From: Pseudozyma flocculosa PF-1
Taxonomy: Eukaryota; Basidiomycota; Ustilaginomycetes; Ustilaginales; Ustilaginaceae
DNA length: 64,000 nt
Assembly (NCBI RefSeq): GCF_000417875.1
Contig: NW_006920869.1
Coordinates: 1,729,759-1,793,758 of the forward strand
Reading direction: 5' to 3'
Positions 34,715 through 48,583 of the stretch are shown piece by piece (within the stretch, counting starts at the first letter, position 1; the number at the start of each line of letters is the position of its first letter). Made by a program: the position numbers and the translations under genes. Below the pieces are notes generated by a model that ran no database searches, had not been told where the DNA came from, and saw only the letters and a program-made list of their open reading frames with translations.

Positions 34715-35332
34715 ATGAGTCGACCCAACAATGGGGATCAGCTGCTCTCCTTGCAATCGCCGTATGACCCGAGCCTGCATTCGGCGCAGCCGACGTCGCA
34801 TCATTTCGCGCAGCAGCAGCCTCTGCAACAGGTCCAGCACGTCCAGCAGCACCTGCAGCCGCAGCCCCAGCAGCAGTCTCAGCAAGCGACTCCGCCTCAA
34901 CAGCAGCTTCAGCAACAGCAACAGATGCACGAGCTGCAACTTCAACAACATCAGCAGCAGCAGCAGCAGCAAATGCACCTGCAACAGCAGCAACAGCAGC
35001 AACAGCAGCAACAGCAGCTACAGCAGCAGCAATTGCAGCAACAACAGCAGCAGTCGCAGCCGCTACAGCTGCAGCAGCCACAGCAGCAGCAAACACCAGC
35101 ACAGCTGCAGCAGCCGTTGAGCTTTCAGAATGCCGCCGCAACTGCCGTCCCTGCGGCCTCGATGGTCATGCAGGCGGGGCATCGTCCGATCTCGCACCAG
35201 CGGTCCACGTCGCTGGGCCTGAACTTCCACCAGCTCACGACGTCGGACCTCAACCACCAGTCGTCGATGCCGGCCAGTGCCGACCGCATTCAGAGGTTCG
35301 ACTGGCCCCCACCCATCGGCGCAGTGCCTCCT

Positions 35333-35374
<42 letters not shown>

Positions 35375-38328
35375 GTCAGCGCGGGCACTCCAATCCAAAC
35401 GATTGGCGCTCTCGTACCCACATCCATGGCGCAGGCGCACCAAGTCACAAGCATGCCGGGCTCCTCGACCGCTGCGCACGCCGCCATGCTGAGCTCGGTC
35501 CCAGAGATGATGATGGCCTCGGCGCCTCAGAGATTAGCTGGGCCAGCAACGTCCGCACCATCTGCGGCAACGACCGGTATGGCCATGCCGTCGCGTGAAA
35601 CATCGGCCGGGGTTGCTAGCCCGGATCCGCCGGCTGGAGGCAGCGTCGCCACGATCGGCCAGATTGGCCAGCTGCTGGACAACGTCGTCTTGCTCGCCAA
35701 CAACGCCAGGGACATGTTCAAGCAAGGCGAGCACGGCGTGAGCAGCAACTGCCTCGGTGACTTGCAGCGCTCGCTGACCCGGATCGGCGAGCTCGGCACT
35801 CAGAGCCTCGCCACGGTGCAGGCGGATCGAGCTGCGTCGGGTCAGACCCCTCAAAACGAGCAGGTCCAGCAACAGCAACAACCCCACCAGGACCAGGGGC
35901 AGGCATCGGCGCCAATGCCGACACCCGTCGTCCGTGGCCCCGCATCGTCGGCCCCCGCAGAGGCGGACAACATTGCTCTGCCCAGTCCGGCGGGCAAGAA
36001 GCGGCCCATGCAGGTCGATGGGCTCGAGGGCCCTCTCATCAAATCGCTGCGTTCGGAGGCCAACACGCCCGTGCACCCTCCTTCGGCGCCGCCCTCGGCA
36101 CCTCCCAGCATGGCTCCGCACTCTTTGGGCATCGTTGCTCCGGAGCCTTCTCATAGCGCTCCCCCGATCCAGCATGCCGCGACGTTGCCGCAGGTCGGCC
36201 AGCTGCACCAGGCTCACGCTCATATCGATACCGCTCCGCCCAACCTGCAGCGGCTGCAGGCGGACGACCGATCGCACCAGTCTTCCCCCACCACGCCTCA
36301 GACGCCCTTCGAGTTCCCCCTGGCTCAGACCTCGTCGATTTCTCAGGCGATGCCGAGCCAGACCATCCCTGCAAATCCTCCCGCGGCCCAGAATCACTCG
36401 CAGCTCTCATCTTTGCAGAACGCGATGCCGCCCTCGGCGTTCCTGGCGACGAGCGAGGGGCTTAGCTCGGAACGGCCTCGCATCTCGAGAAGCGCACTAC
36501 AGATGTCGACCATGGACGAGTCCACCGGCTCTGGCATGCACTCGGCGCTCGACTCGGGTGCCACGACTCCGGACGGGTCGCAGAGCAACGACGAGAGCTT
36601 TGACGACGTCGACGACCAGGGCACCAACCGCCATCTTACTAAGCATCGGCGCCACCGGAGCAGCGGGCCCTTTTCGAGCGGCGCCTCGTTTGATTTCTCG
36701 CACCTCGAGGATGGCCAGGAGACTCCCGCTGCCGCTGCCGAACGGGCTGCCGGCGCCGCAGCTCTGTCCCCGGAGCTACGCAGTTCGTTGGACCGCATCT
36801 TCCACGACTTCCTCACAGCCGTCTGCTCCAACCTCGAGGCCACGGACGACAGGGGCGAGCTCCTCCACCAGACGCTGATGCCCAAGAAGATGGCCCGGCT
36901 CGACGAGTCGCCCGACTTTCGACCGTTCAAATTCCGCATCCAGGCCTTTACCAACGCCTTCCAAGCCGAGGTCTACCGTCACGGGATCAGCGAGGCCGAC
37001 TGCTCCATCAAGAAGATCAAGCAGTTCCTGTGGACCCAACCCAACATCTCGCGTTTCAACGAGGACGGCAAGAAGGCCAAGTCCAAGGGCAACCACATCT
37101 GGATCGTCGAGGCAAAGAAGCTTCAAGAGGGCGGCTGGGAGTTCCGAGAATTTTCGCGCAAGATCGCCGGGGCGCCCGAGAAGATCGCCTACGTCGGTCT
37201 CAAGTGGGCCTGGCCGTTGCGCGTCTGGGATCCGCAGGCGTCGTCGTCCAGCATCAAGGCCGTCTTCTCCGCCAACAGCCTGCCGTCGTGGATCCACTGG
37301 GAGGAAGGACAGAAGACGCTCTCCGGCGTTCCCGACGCCACCAGCGAGAGCGGCGAGATCAGTGTCACCGCCCACTACGTCCACGCCGGCCAGCTGCACC
37401 AGCTCCAGCACTCGTTCCACCTGCAGGTGGCCTCGTTGACCTCGCACGAGCCCGGTCTTCAAGATCCCCAGGCTGGAACTCTGGCGGCCTCGTCGAGTGG
37501 GGAAAGCGTCAAGGCCGAGCCTCCGGTTGAGCTGCAGAGCCATCCCAGCATGGCCGGCCCCTCGCTGACGGCCAACATGCAGGCCGCCCCATCCCAGCCC
37601 CAGGTGCCGCAGCAGCAGCAGCAGCAGCAATTGATGCCGCCCCATGGCCAGACGCCTGCCGTGCCCGTCAACCCGTATCCTGCCGAGTCCATCAAGTACG
37701 AGGTCGTCGACCCTTCGAGGGTCCCGGCAGTCCTGCACGCCATCTCGTTCCCCTTCACGCCGCCGGTGCATCAAGACTCGCGCCAGCAGTACTTGAGCCT
37801 GGACGCTGCCACAATGACTCCGCATCAGCCCGACGCTGCGCAGCCGCTCCAGCTCCAGCAACACGCGCAGATCCCGCAGCCGGCCCAAGCCAGCAGCGTG
37901 CCGCACGGCACTCCCGTCGGGCCTGCAATGGCCGATGGGATGGCGCAGCTCGCCAGCGCCCCACCGACGATGAGTGGAGAGGACATGCACGCCCAGCAGA
38001 TCCGCTCGATGATTGAACGGCGCCAGCAGGACCAGGCGGCGTCGTTCTTGCTCTCGATGCCCGCTCGAAAGGGCGCTCATCCGCCGGCCGGACAGTCGAC
38101 GCCAATGTCGTCGATGCCTGCCGACATGTCGGCGCAGCTACCCGCCATCTCCTCGATGCAACAGATGCAGCCGTCGATGGCCGCCATCGCACCGAGCGTA
38201 GCAGCCAACCACGCAGCGCTTTCGCCGGCCGTGCCGGTCGACTTGAACCCGATGAGCCAGGACACGCCTCGCATGCCCACGTACGAGGAGGCAACGATCA
38301 CGCCTGTGCCGCAGCAGCAACAACCTGC

Positions 38329-38366
<38 letters not shown>

Positions 38367-38503
38367 CGCAGCAGCAGCAGCAACCGCAGCATCAGCAACA
38401 TCAGCAGCAGCAAATTCCGCAACAGATGCCGCAGCAGATGCAGCCGTCCCAGCTCCAGATGGCGCAGCAGCAGCAGCAACATACGCAGCAGCAGCAACAG
38501 TGA
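34715..38503 (+). CDS. Glutamine-rich putative nuclear protein with one conserved-looking core
   Basis: I do not recognise this family. From the Met at 34715 it encodes 1262 residues; the same frame is open back to the gap at 34244, so the true start may lie upstream. Seen: long Gln tracts encoded by mixed CAG/CAA (about 34920-35110, 35333-35372, 37610-37630, 38310-38500), separated by Pro/Ser/Ala-rich sequence. A non-repetitive core at about residues 685-910 contains two parts: a helical segment (LSPELRSSLDRIFHDFL through FLWTQPNISRFNEDGKK) and a beta-rich segment (YVGLKWAWPLRVWDPQ, then LPSWIHWEEGQKTLSGVPD). The second resembles cadherin-like/He_PIG Ig-type repeats in its P-x-W and LSG-x-P words. 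Asp/Glu and SxDE stretches precede the core. Gln-rich composition suggests a transcription cofactor; this is inference only. Confidence 0.72.
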
Positions 38504-39139
38504 TCTCGCGTCGCAATGTCTTCAGAGAATGACGACCTGCGGCTCCGCTCGCACCCAACCCGGCACCCGCCCACCGACATCCTCGCAACGGCTGCCGCCT
38601 CTGTAAATGGCTTCCTTTCCGACACGACCGCTCTTTCTCCCTCCGAACCGACTACAAAGTGACGGGAAGAGCTGCGCTGCTCAATGTATCATCACGCCCT
38701 AGCTGGCGCCGACAAATCCCTTTCCGCGACCGCACCTCGGGGCCTCTCTGCGTCGGCATCTCGGCCACCATCACCGCCGGCCGTGCCGACCTCAGCTCCT
38801 CGAGCCGGCGCCGCCTCGGACGCGCCCCTCGTCACCTCCGACACGCCTGCCTCCGACGCGTGCCTGCCTGTCCGTCTCCGACCTCTTTCGGCTTTCCATA
38901 CACCTGGACGAGCCCCGATGACGATCCCAAGATGGCGGGGGGGCAGGAAGGATCTAGAAAGTCATCCAGTCCGCCCGTCCGTCTCTCGATCAAGTCTCTC
39001 TTTCTTCCCCTTCTTCTCTCTCTCGTGTTACGCTAGGCTCCTCTATCGTAGTCCCCGCGCCACGTTGCTCCTTCTATGCCCGCTCTTGTCCCGTAGTCGT
39101 CTCGAAAAATGTCACCTTTGGTCATGGTCCTCCCCCAAA

Positions 39140-39210
39140 CCCCTCTCCTCCCCCTCTCCCCCTCTCCCCCTCTCCCCCTCTCCCTCTCTCCCCCTCTCTT
39201 CTCCGGCCCT
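39140..39210 (+). repeat. CCCCTCTC-type pyrimidine tandem repeat
   Basis: About 70 bp of near-perfect CCCCTCTC units on the plus strand. A mirror-symmetric polypurine/polypyrimidine tract of this kind can form triplex (H-DNA). Confidence 0.85.
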
Positions 39211-39550
39211 CTCCTTCGATGAAGGTGGCCAGTACCCTCCCCGCTGTATATCTGCCGCCTCTCTCCGTGCAGATTCGCACGAGGGACGACATCCGGAGTG
39301 CGGCTCGACGATTGAAATCCCACCAACCCCTGTATCCCAGCTCCTCGCCCGCCCGGTGTCTCTTTCTCTCGGCTGCCCTTCTGATCCTGCCAGCCATGCT
39401 TTGTAGCTTCTCGCCCTTGTTTCTGTTGGAGCGCGGGATACCGCCGCCGTCGCTCTACGCTCTCTTGCGAACGGAGAGACCATAACCGGATCTTGCACTC
39501 GACTCGTAGCCGCTCGCTCCCACTCCCGCCCGACTGTCGGATCGGATAGA

Positions 39551-39582
39551 CTGGCTGGCTGCCTGGCTGGCTGGCTGGCTGC
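39551..39582 (+). repeat. (CTGG)n tetranucleotide repeat
   Basis: Two blocks of CTGG units with a single interruption, in non-coding DNA. Confidence 0.85.
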
Positions 39583-39844
39583 ATCGTGTATGTGTTTTCA
39601 TTACGGGACCTTCGTCCTTCGTCTCGCCCCTCGTACCGTACGTGCGTACAAGCGTGCGTGCGTGCGGTCGCGGTGGTGGGACCCGCTCGCTCCCTTGTCG
39701 CCCGCAACCGCCGGCTGAGCCACCCTCGAGCAATGAGGTAGGTGCGACTCGAGTCGAGTCGAATCGTATCGACGAGACGACGGCCGCCCGCTTTCTTTTC
39801 GCCTTTCTAACTGCAACAGACGGTGTCCATGTATGGCGTTCCGT

Positions 39845-41857
<2,013 letters not shown>

Positions 41858-44800
41858 TCAGCGATGGTGGTGGTGGTAGTGGTGTGCCACAGCAGCCGCT
41901 CCAGACGCCTCTCCGACGTCGTCCAGCAGCTCGCCTTCTCCCTCGTAGTCCTCCCCATCGTCCTCCTCGTCCACCTCTTCCACGTCTTCATCGTCGTCGT
42001 CGTCGTCCTCGACGCCGCCCTCTTGCTCGCCCACATCCTCGAGCACCTCGCCCGAGACATCGCTGTAGTCCATGTACCGGTCCTCGTACGCCGACGCGTT
42101 GCTCAGGTCCGCCGGGTTCATGGCGATCCGGTTGCCCGGGTTCGTCCGCCACCCTTCGCCCAGCGCCTTGACCACCTTGAGCAGCCCCGGGTCCAGGTCC
42201 ACCGCAACCGCGAGGTGGTGCGTAATCTCGGCCTGGAACTGCGCAGGCAGCCGCATCTGCCCGCTCGCCTTGATCGTACCGCCCCCCGCGCCCGCGCCCC
42301 TCGCACCGCTCCCCGTCGCCCCGCCCGCCTCCTCGAGCTCGCAGAAGCTGCCATCGCCCATACGCATGTACGACTGCGCCAGCAGCAGGTGCACCGTGGC
42401 TTCCTCGGGCGCCAGCTCAAACGCGCTGACGAGGTCCCCATGCGCCGCCTCGTCGTCGCCCTCGTGCGCCAGCAGCTCCGACCGCCGCAGGTAGGTCAGC
42501 ACTGCCAGCCTCGGAGCCAGCGCAATCGCCTTGTCGTACGCCTCCAACGCGCTCCGTCGCTTGCCAATCTGGGCATACGTCTGCGGTTGGTTGCGGTAGA
42601 AAAAGACGTCGAGGCATGGGTCGCTCGGTCAGCCAAATCGCTCGCTCTCTTGTCGTTCGTTCCCTCTGCCACGGCCTCGCCTGCCACTCACCCAGCCGAC
42701 CAGGTCCCACAGCACGTGGTTCTTGGGGTTGATCGAAATGGCCTGCTGCAGCGACTGGCACGCAGGCAGCTCGTGACCGCCGATGGCCAAAAACACCCGC
42801 CCCAGCCCCGCCCAGGCGTTCCAGTGCCGCCGATCACAGCGAATCCCGCTGCGAAAGTAGGCAATGGCCTGGTCGTGGTGGCCCAGATCGTACGCCTCGT
42901 GCCCCGCCAAGGTGTAGGCGTAGGCATAGTCGGGCGCCATCGCGGCCGCACGCTGGAAGCACACCAGCGCCGTCTGGTTCTCTCGCTGCAGCGCAAACGC
43001 GTTGCCAACGACAATCTGGGTCGCCGCCGACCGCGGCTCGATCAGCGTCATCTCCTGCGCCAGGCCGCCCAGCGCCACCTCGCGATTCAGCTGGAAGAGG
43101 ACGAGCGAGAAGATGTCCATGTGCGCCAGCAGGTACGGGTTGAGCTTCCGCGCCAGGCCCAGGTGCGTCTCGGCCTTGGCGTACTGCGCCAGCTCGTTGT
43201 AGGCGCGACCGAGCAGGCACTGGTAGACGACCGTGTTGCGCCAGCTGGATGCGAGCGATTCGGTCGCCACCATGGAGCCTTCCAGCCCCTTGGCTGTATC
43301 GACGGCGTCTGGTCCACCCGCTGTCGCCGCCTCCCTGGCCTTGGCGACCTTTGCTGCGCCTGGGCCTCTTGGCTCGGAGACGAGCACGGCGACCGCGCTC
43401 TCGCCATCCAACCTCCTCAAGTGCCTGTAGGCCTCGCCCAGCTGCTTGAGGAGTCCGAAGATGACGAGATCTGCGGCCAGCCACTTGGCCAGCTCCCTGG
43501 CCGTCTCGAGCGCCGCGATCCGCTGCCGCTCGGCCAGCTCGGCTCGCAGCCGTGCAGCCTCGCGCTGTGCAGCCTCTTCGACCGCCGCAGCTCTCCGCGT
43601 CGCAGCCGACGCGGGCACCCGTGCGCCTGCTGCATTGCCCGTCTGGGTAGCCCACCGAGATGCGGCAGTCGTCCGCGATGCAGGGACCGCCGCCTTGCCG
43701 GCCGCGGCACCGCTCGACGCGTTCCTGGCCGAAGCGACCGATCTGCTGCTGGTGCTGTCCGCGGCCGTACCGTTCGAGGTGGCAGGCGTACGCCTGCCCG
43801 AGATGCCAGAGTGGGAGCTGACGTTGGAGTTGGCAGATCTCGACGTCGAGGTCGACGTGGCCGACGCGACGCTGCTGGCCTGGCTGGGCGCCGCTGACCG
43901 GGTGGTGCTGCGGCCGTTGATGCCCGGTCGAGCGTTGGAGCTCCTCAGCTGCATGCCCGTCGACCGACTGATGGCCGGATTGGCCGTCGTCCGCGTGATT
44001 CTGCTCCTGCTGACGCCGCGAAGCGCAGGCTTCTCGTCCTGGCTCACCTGGCTCGCCACGAGCTGCTGGTTGGTGATAGCGCGAGCGTTGGAAAGGGCGC
44101 GGCTGTTGGTCGGGTTGGGGCCTGGCCGGGTGGCCGCGTCCGAGGACGGGCCGTTGGCGCGCCGAGCATCACCGGAAGACGAGGCGGTCTTGGCGGCCTG
44201 AGGAGCGCCAGCAGCAGCCGCACGGGTCGGCCTAGGCACGGAGCTCGCCCTCGTGACGATCTTGGAGGGCTCCGGAGCGTCGGAGCTTCCCTCGTCCGAC
44301 ACCTTTGCCTTCTTGTTGCTATTGTCCTCGCCCGCTTTCGGCCGTGCAGACGTGGTGGAGGTGGCCGCCGACTCTTCTCCATCGCTCAGCACCGTGCTGG
44401 GCGCCGCGGTCGGGCTGCAGAGGGCCTGGCTGCGCTCCGCGTACCTCTCTGCAACGTGCTGCACCGACAGGAGGCCGTCGAAGGCGTTGTCTGTGCCCAG
44501 GTCGCAGAGGCCGGTGAGTGCGCGCCAGTTCCAGGGATCGTTTTGCAACGCTTCCCGGAAGGTGGCTGCGGCCTCGGCCGGGCGGTGGCAGCGTGCGTGC
44601 TCAAATGCCAGGTCGGTCTTGATCTGCGACTCGTACCTGGCCTCTATGGAGACGAGCTGGGGCGGTTGGTGCGGCTCGGGGTCCGAGGTGGTACCTTGGG
44701 CCTTCCTCTTGCCGAGAGCGCTCGATGAGGCGATGGCGCTGGTGGCATGGGAGGCGTCGGAGCTCCTGCCGAGCGTGTGGCAGGCCTCGCGGTACTCGCG

Positions 44801-45346
44801 GGCACAGCCGGGGTCGGTGTAGGTGGCGGCGGGGCCCTGCTGGAGGATGTAGATGGCGGCCTGAGCACCGGCTCGGTCGTTTGGGTCGGACGAGTTGAGA
44901 TGGCAAGGGGTGACGGTAGCCGAAGCCGAGGAGCCCGAGGGGGAAAAGGGGAGGACGACGTTGAAGCCGCCGAGCCGGGCGCACTTTGCAAGGATGCGGC
45001 GTGCGCGGAGAGAGGCGGGGTCTACGCAGAGTGCGAACGTAGCGTAGAAGGTGGCGGAGCAGAGGTCGTTTTCCCAGGTGATGGGGTCGAGGGGGCGGGA
45101 GCCGTCTCTGAGGAAGAGGAAGCTCTCTGCGATGGCGAGCAGGCGTGCGGCGACATGGTGGGTGGAAGCGACGACGTTTTCGCGGAGGAGGATGTGGTGT
45201 ACGGCGGGTACGGCTGCGGCTGGGTCGTCGTTGTTGGGTGGCGAGGATGAAGTCGGGTCGTGGCGCCTGGCTGCGGGTTCGATGGCAGAAGAGGTAGCAG
45301 CGATGGCGGCGGAAGAGGATGAAGAGGGTGGCTGGGCGGGGGCCAT
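41858..45346 (-). CDS. CDC27: Anaphase-promoting complex subunit Cdc27/Apc3
   Basis: Two exons: 45346-42692 and 42580-41858, intron 42581-42691 (GTGAGT...CGCAG, phase 0); 1125 residues. Cdc27 is a dimeric TPR subunit of the APC/C that binds the Ile-Arg tails of Cdc20/Cdh1 and Apc10. Seen: an Apc3-type N-terminal TPR region (residues about 50-150, containing FLFLRDGSRPLDPITWENDL) and a long Ser/Ala/Arg-rich disordered middle (about 270-660). A C-terminal TPR superhelix starts near 700 with VVYQCLLGRAYNELAQY and continues through DYAYAYTLAGHEAYDLGHHDQAI and WNAWAGLGRVF. The splice joins LWDLVGW to TYAQIGKRRSALEAYDKAI within the TPR array. The tail is very acidic and ends in a His cluster. Confidence 0.93.
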
Positions 45347-45816
45347 TTCTCAGGTGCGCCGAGGAGGCCTCGGTGCAGATGGTCGAGACGAGGTTTGTTG
45401 TCCACCCTGGTTGGCCAAGCCGCGGAGGGATGGTGTCGCGTTGCTGTGGGCCAGGGCAGGGCGGGGATCTGCGAGCGAGGGAAGAGGAGCAGGAAGGCGA
45501 AGAGAAGGCGGATGAAGAGGGTGGGGAAAGAAGGTGATAAGAAAAGGGCAGCAGCGATTGAAGGTGAAAACGATGGTGGTGGTGGTGACAGGAGGCAAGT
45601 GACGACGGCGAGGCGAGGCGAGTCGTGGCTGAGCGAGGGTTGAGTTGGGTGTTGTGCCTACAGTAGCCCGAGCGTCGGCCTGCGAGGTGGAGAAACGAGG
45701 GGCGGCCGCGATCCATCCAGCCAGGCCAGGCCTGCCTGCGCGCCGCCCCCTTCGCTCGCCCCCGATCTTGTGCGACGCGCGCACAGCCTAACTACTAATT
45801 CCCTTTTGCCGTGCGA

Positions 45817-45869
<53 letters not shown>

Positions 45870-46437
45870 CGCAGACTACTGCCGCGCTCCGTCTGGGATC
45901 GACTGTGCATGACCACAGGTAGGAGGACGAGGGGCGGCCCGCCTGCCTGCCTGCACGCCCACCAGCCTCGGACAAACAGGCACCGCACCCACGCAGCCAG
46001 CTTGCCACGCACTCGCCCCGACTGTCACCCTGCCTGTTGCTCTGCAGGCCACGCCTGCCAACCTTGCCCTCGCCGTCTGTGTTGCAATTTTCTCGTCACC
46101 ATCAACCTCGGCCCACGTCGTCATCACCGCCCACCCTCTACCACCACCACCACCATCATCGCCGACGCCCGCCCGCCCTCCTCTTTCCCTTTCCCTTTCC
46201 CTCGTCCCCCTGGCTCGTTCCCCCCCTTTGACCCACCCAACTGCTTAGGCTCGTCAGCAACCGCCCCTCTCGTTCCTTCGTCCCTGGTATCCTCGCTTCG
46301 CCCTATACCTCGTCCTTTCACCCAGCCGTGCATCTTACCCATAGCACGCAGCACCGCTCTCGACTGGATCGCAAAAGGGCTGCCACGCTCCCTCCCCCTC
46401 CATCGCCCCTCTATCGCACGCACCCCGCCGCATCCTC
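45347..46437. other. Divergent promoter region between CDC27 and the LysM gene
   Basis: 1.09 kb shared by two divergent genes. It contains a (CAG)16 run and, closer to the LysM start, a C/T-rich leader (about 46130-46430) with CCTTTCCCTTTCCCT words. Confidence 0.5.
45820..45867 (+). repeat. (CAG)16 microsatellite
   Basis: A perfect, uninterrupted CAG run of 48 bp in non-coding DNA between divergent genes. Confidence 0.95.
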
Positions 46438-47601
46438 ATGCTCTCGTTCCGCACCGCCCTGGCGGCGAGCCTAGTGCCCCTCGGCGCTCTCGCCGCGTTC
46501 CACTCCAACGACACCGCCTGCACACGCCACTATACCGTACAGGCCGGCGACACCTGCGACACCATCGGACAAAAGACCCTCACTTCCACCTACCAGATCC
46601 TCGCACTCAACCTCCTCGAGGCCGGCAGCGACTGCTACACTCTCGAAGTCGGCCGCAAGCTCTGTCTCGGCCGCTTCGGCAACGACTGCCAGTTTGTCCA
46701 CCGCTGCACCAACGGAGACACCTGTGACTCGATTGCAGCGCAGTACGGAATCAGCCAGGAGCTCCTCCAGGACAACAACCCCATCCTCGACTGCGACATC
46801 GTCTACGACGGCCTCGTCCTCTGCGTCACCCCCGGCTCCGTACGCCCGCCCGCCGACAGCAGCATCAACTCGACCGCCATCCGCATCCAGCGCGAAGAAG
46901 CACAGCAGCGCCAACGTCTACAGAGGATTCAGGAGGCAGAGGACGAGGCAAAGGCAGCGGCCCAAAAGGCTCAGACCCCTCCCCACCGCAGCTCCAAAAA
47001 GGGCAGCAAGAACCGCGGCTCCTCGAAAGAGAAAGAGTCGGCCGGCTCCACGGGGCATCACACGACCGAGAAGGGCTCGCCAAAGAAGCAGCACTCCTCT
47101 GAACACAGCAACCACGAGCAGCAGCAGCAGAAGCCGCACTCTGATGCATTGTCCCATGGCAAGAAGCACGAGCAGGGAGGCGGAGCCAAGGCCGTCGAGG
47201 GCGCCAACTCGCACGCTGCCCGACCAGACGTTGCCACGAAGCCAAAGCATCACGACGGTGCGGCAGCAGCAGCAGCAGCAGCAGCTGCGACAAAGCCAGG
47301 CCCCAAGGACAGCAAGGCTGTGTATGAGCACGGCCACAAACCGCATCCTGCCGCAGCAGGGGCGGCGGTGGGGGCGGCGCATCCTCTGCAGAAGCACCCT
47401 CTCTCGGACCTGAAGCCGGAGCAGGCGTCCAAGGACGTGGTCGAGGACGAGCACGTCAAGGCGAACCGGACGGCACCAGCGTCGTCGGCCTCGCACCTGC
47501 GCGGACACCACACGGGTGTCAACCACACCCACCGCCGACCGGCCAAGCACGCCGCGGCCGTACCGGCGGCGGATACCGAGGTCTCGCCATCGTCGTCCTA
47601 A
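46438..47601 (+). CDS. Secreted two-LysM protein with long Lys/His/Ala/Ser-rich tail
   Basis: Single exon, 387 residues. Residues 1 to about 19 form a signal peptide (FRTALAASLVPLGALA). Two LysM modules follow: about 31-77 (HYTVQAGDTCDTIGQ ... LEVGRKLCL) and about 87-131 (CTNGDTCDSIAAQYGIS ... DGLVLCV), together holding nine cysteines in fungal LysM style. LysM domains bind chitin and other GlcNAc polymers; in fungi they protect walls or mask chitin oligomers. The remainder (about 145-387) is disordered, with an alpha-helical EEAQQRQRLQRIQEAEDEAKAA segment broken into Lys/Ser/His-rich and poly-Ala parts. It shows no enzyme domain and no clear hydrophobic GPI tail. Function as a wall protein or effector cannot be told apart from sequence. 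The basic tail could bind wall anions. Confidence 0.88.
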   Translation: MLSFRTALAASLVPLGALAAFHSNDTACTRHYTVQAGDTCDTIGQKTLTSTYQILALNLLEAGSDCYTLEVGRKLCLGRFGNDCQFVHRCTNGDTCDSIAAQYGISQELLQDNNPILDCDIVYDGLVLCVTPGSVRPPADSSINSTAIRIQREEAQQRQRLQRIQEAEDEAKAAAQKAQTPPHRSSKKGSKNRGSSKEKESAGSTGHHTTEKGSPKKQHSSEHSNHEQQQQKPHSDALSHGKKHEQGGGAKAVEGANSHAARPDVATKPKHHDGAAAAAAAAAATKPGPKDSKAVYEHGHKPHPAAAGAAVGAAHPLQKHPLSDLKPEQASKDVVEDEHVKANRTAPASSASHLRGHHTGVNHTHRRPAKHAAAVPAADTEVSPSSS

Positions 47602-48429
47602 AGTCGGCAACGACGGCGGTCGCATCTGCCCTGCTTCCCCTTTTTTGCTCTGTCTTGCCTTTTTCCATCGTCGACTCGTCATACCCCCGTCCGCGTTCCC
47701 TTTCTCTCGTTTTCTGTTGGGGACGCAGCGTCGGCTCTCTTTTCGTCCCCACGGAAAAGGTTGAGCCCCACCGACGCCACGCCTCGGGACCACGGTCCAC
47801 CCAATCCCACGCAACTCAACCCACCCGTGGCCCTCCGCGCCCCGTCTGCCTCTCATTGACGTGGCCCTTGCTTCTCAACTTCGACCGCAACCGCTGCTGG
47901 ACACTACCTTCCCACCCTAGCCTATTCGCGCTCTTGATGGGTGCCACCAATACCGCTACTACGATCCGCAAACCTGTCTTTACTCGACCCCCTTTCTTAC
48001 TACGACGCCATTCGTCTTCGTCGTCATTGCATCAAACCGTTTCCCTGCGCGTCACCATTCCCCCATCGCCCCCCTTTTTCCCCCCTTTGATCCGACGTCG
48101 TTTTTCTAGCCTCGATGCTGGATCTAGATGAACAATGCCCTTTTCTCCCGCACACGCACCGATCTGGCCCTGAAGGTGATGAGATTTTCTTCTCATCTCT
48201 CGTCACTCGATATGAAGAGGAAGTGGGAGAGCGAGAGGGGAGTCTAGGTAGGGCCTGAGGGCTCGACCTTGGGTTGGGTTGAGGGGTATTTCGATCGACA
48301 GCGAGACGGACAGGGGAGTGGATGGGAAGGACAGTGGTGAGGCGGAGATGGGATGCGGTGACGGGTACCCTGGTATCGACTTGACTTTGACAACGAGAGA
48401 GACGGACGCAGTGAGAGTAGTGAGAGGGA

Positions 48430-48470
<41 letters not shown>

Positions 48471-48583
48471 CAAAACGAGCGTTCGTGCGTGGATGGTGGT
48501 TATGTTGATGCTTGCGTCGGCGAGGGATCGGAACCAGGAGCAAAAGGGACGGACGGGGCGTGGCGACGACGACGAACCTGGCC
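47602..48583. other. Convergent 3' region with a (GA)14 run
   Basis: 982 bp between convergent genes; no coding frame with protein character. It contains the 3' UTRs and a GA microsatellite. Confidence 0.45.
48436..48463 (+). repeat. (GA)14 microsatellite
   Basis: A perfect dinucleotide run, about 120 bp beyond the stop of the neighbouring minus-strand gene. Confidence 0.95.

Larger units (their letters stand above)
38504..39844. other. Convergent 3' region between Gln-rich gene and adenylate kinase
   Basis: 1.3 kb without a recognisable gene, holding a C/T octamer-type repeat (about 39140-39210) and a CTGG repeat (39551-39582). Both 3' UTRs must lie here. Confidence 0.45.

Noticed and set aside
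34920..35110. CAG/CAA repeats considered as a CRISPR-like or satellite array
   Set aside because: Units are trinucleotides within one open reading frame encoding glutamine; there are no unique spacers.
36776..38080. 434-codon minus-strand open frame opposite the Gln-rich gene
   Set aside because: Leu/Arg/Gly-rich shadow; the sense strand has Gln tracts and a complex core.
41864..43897. 677-codon plus-strand open frame opposite CDC27
   Set aside because: Composition is that of a complementary shadow (Arg/Leu/Val/His-rich, no motif), and the opposite strand has clear TPR repeats.
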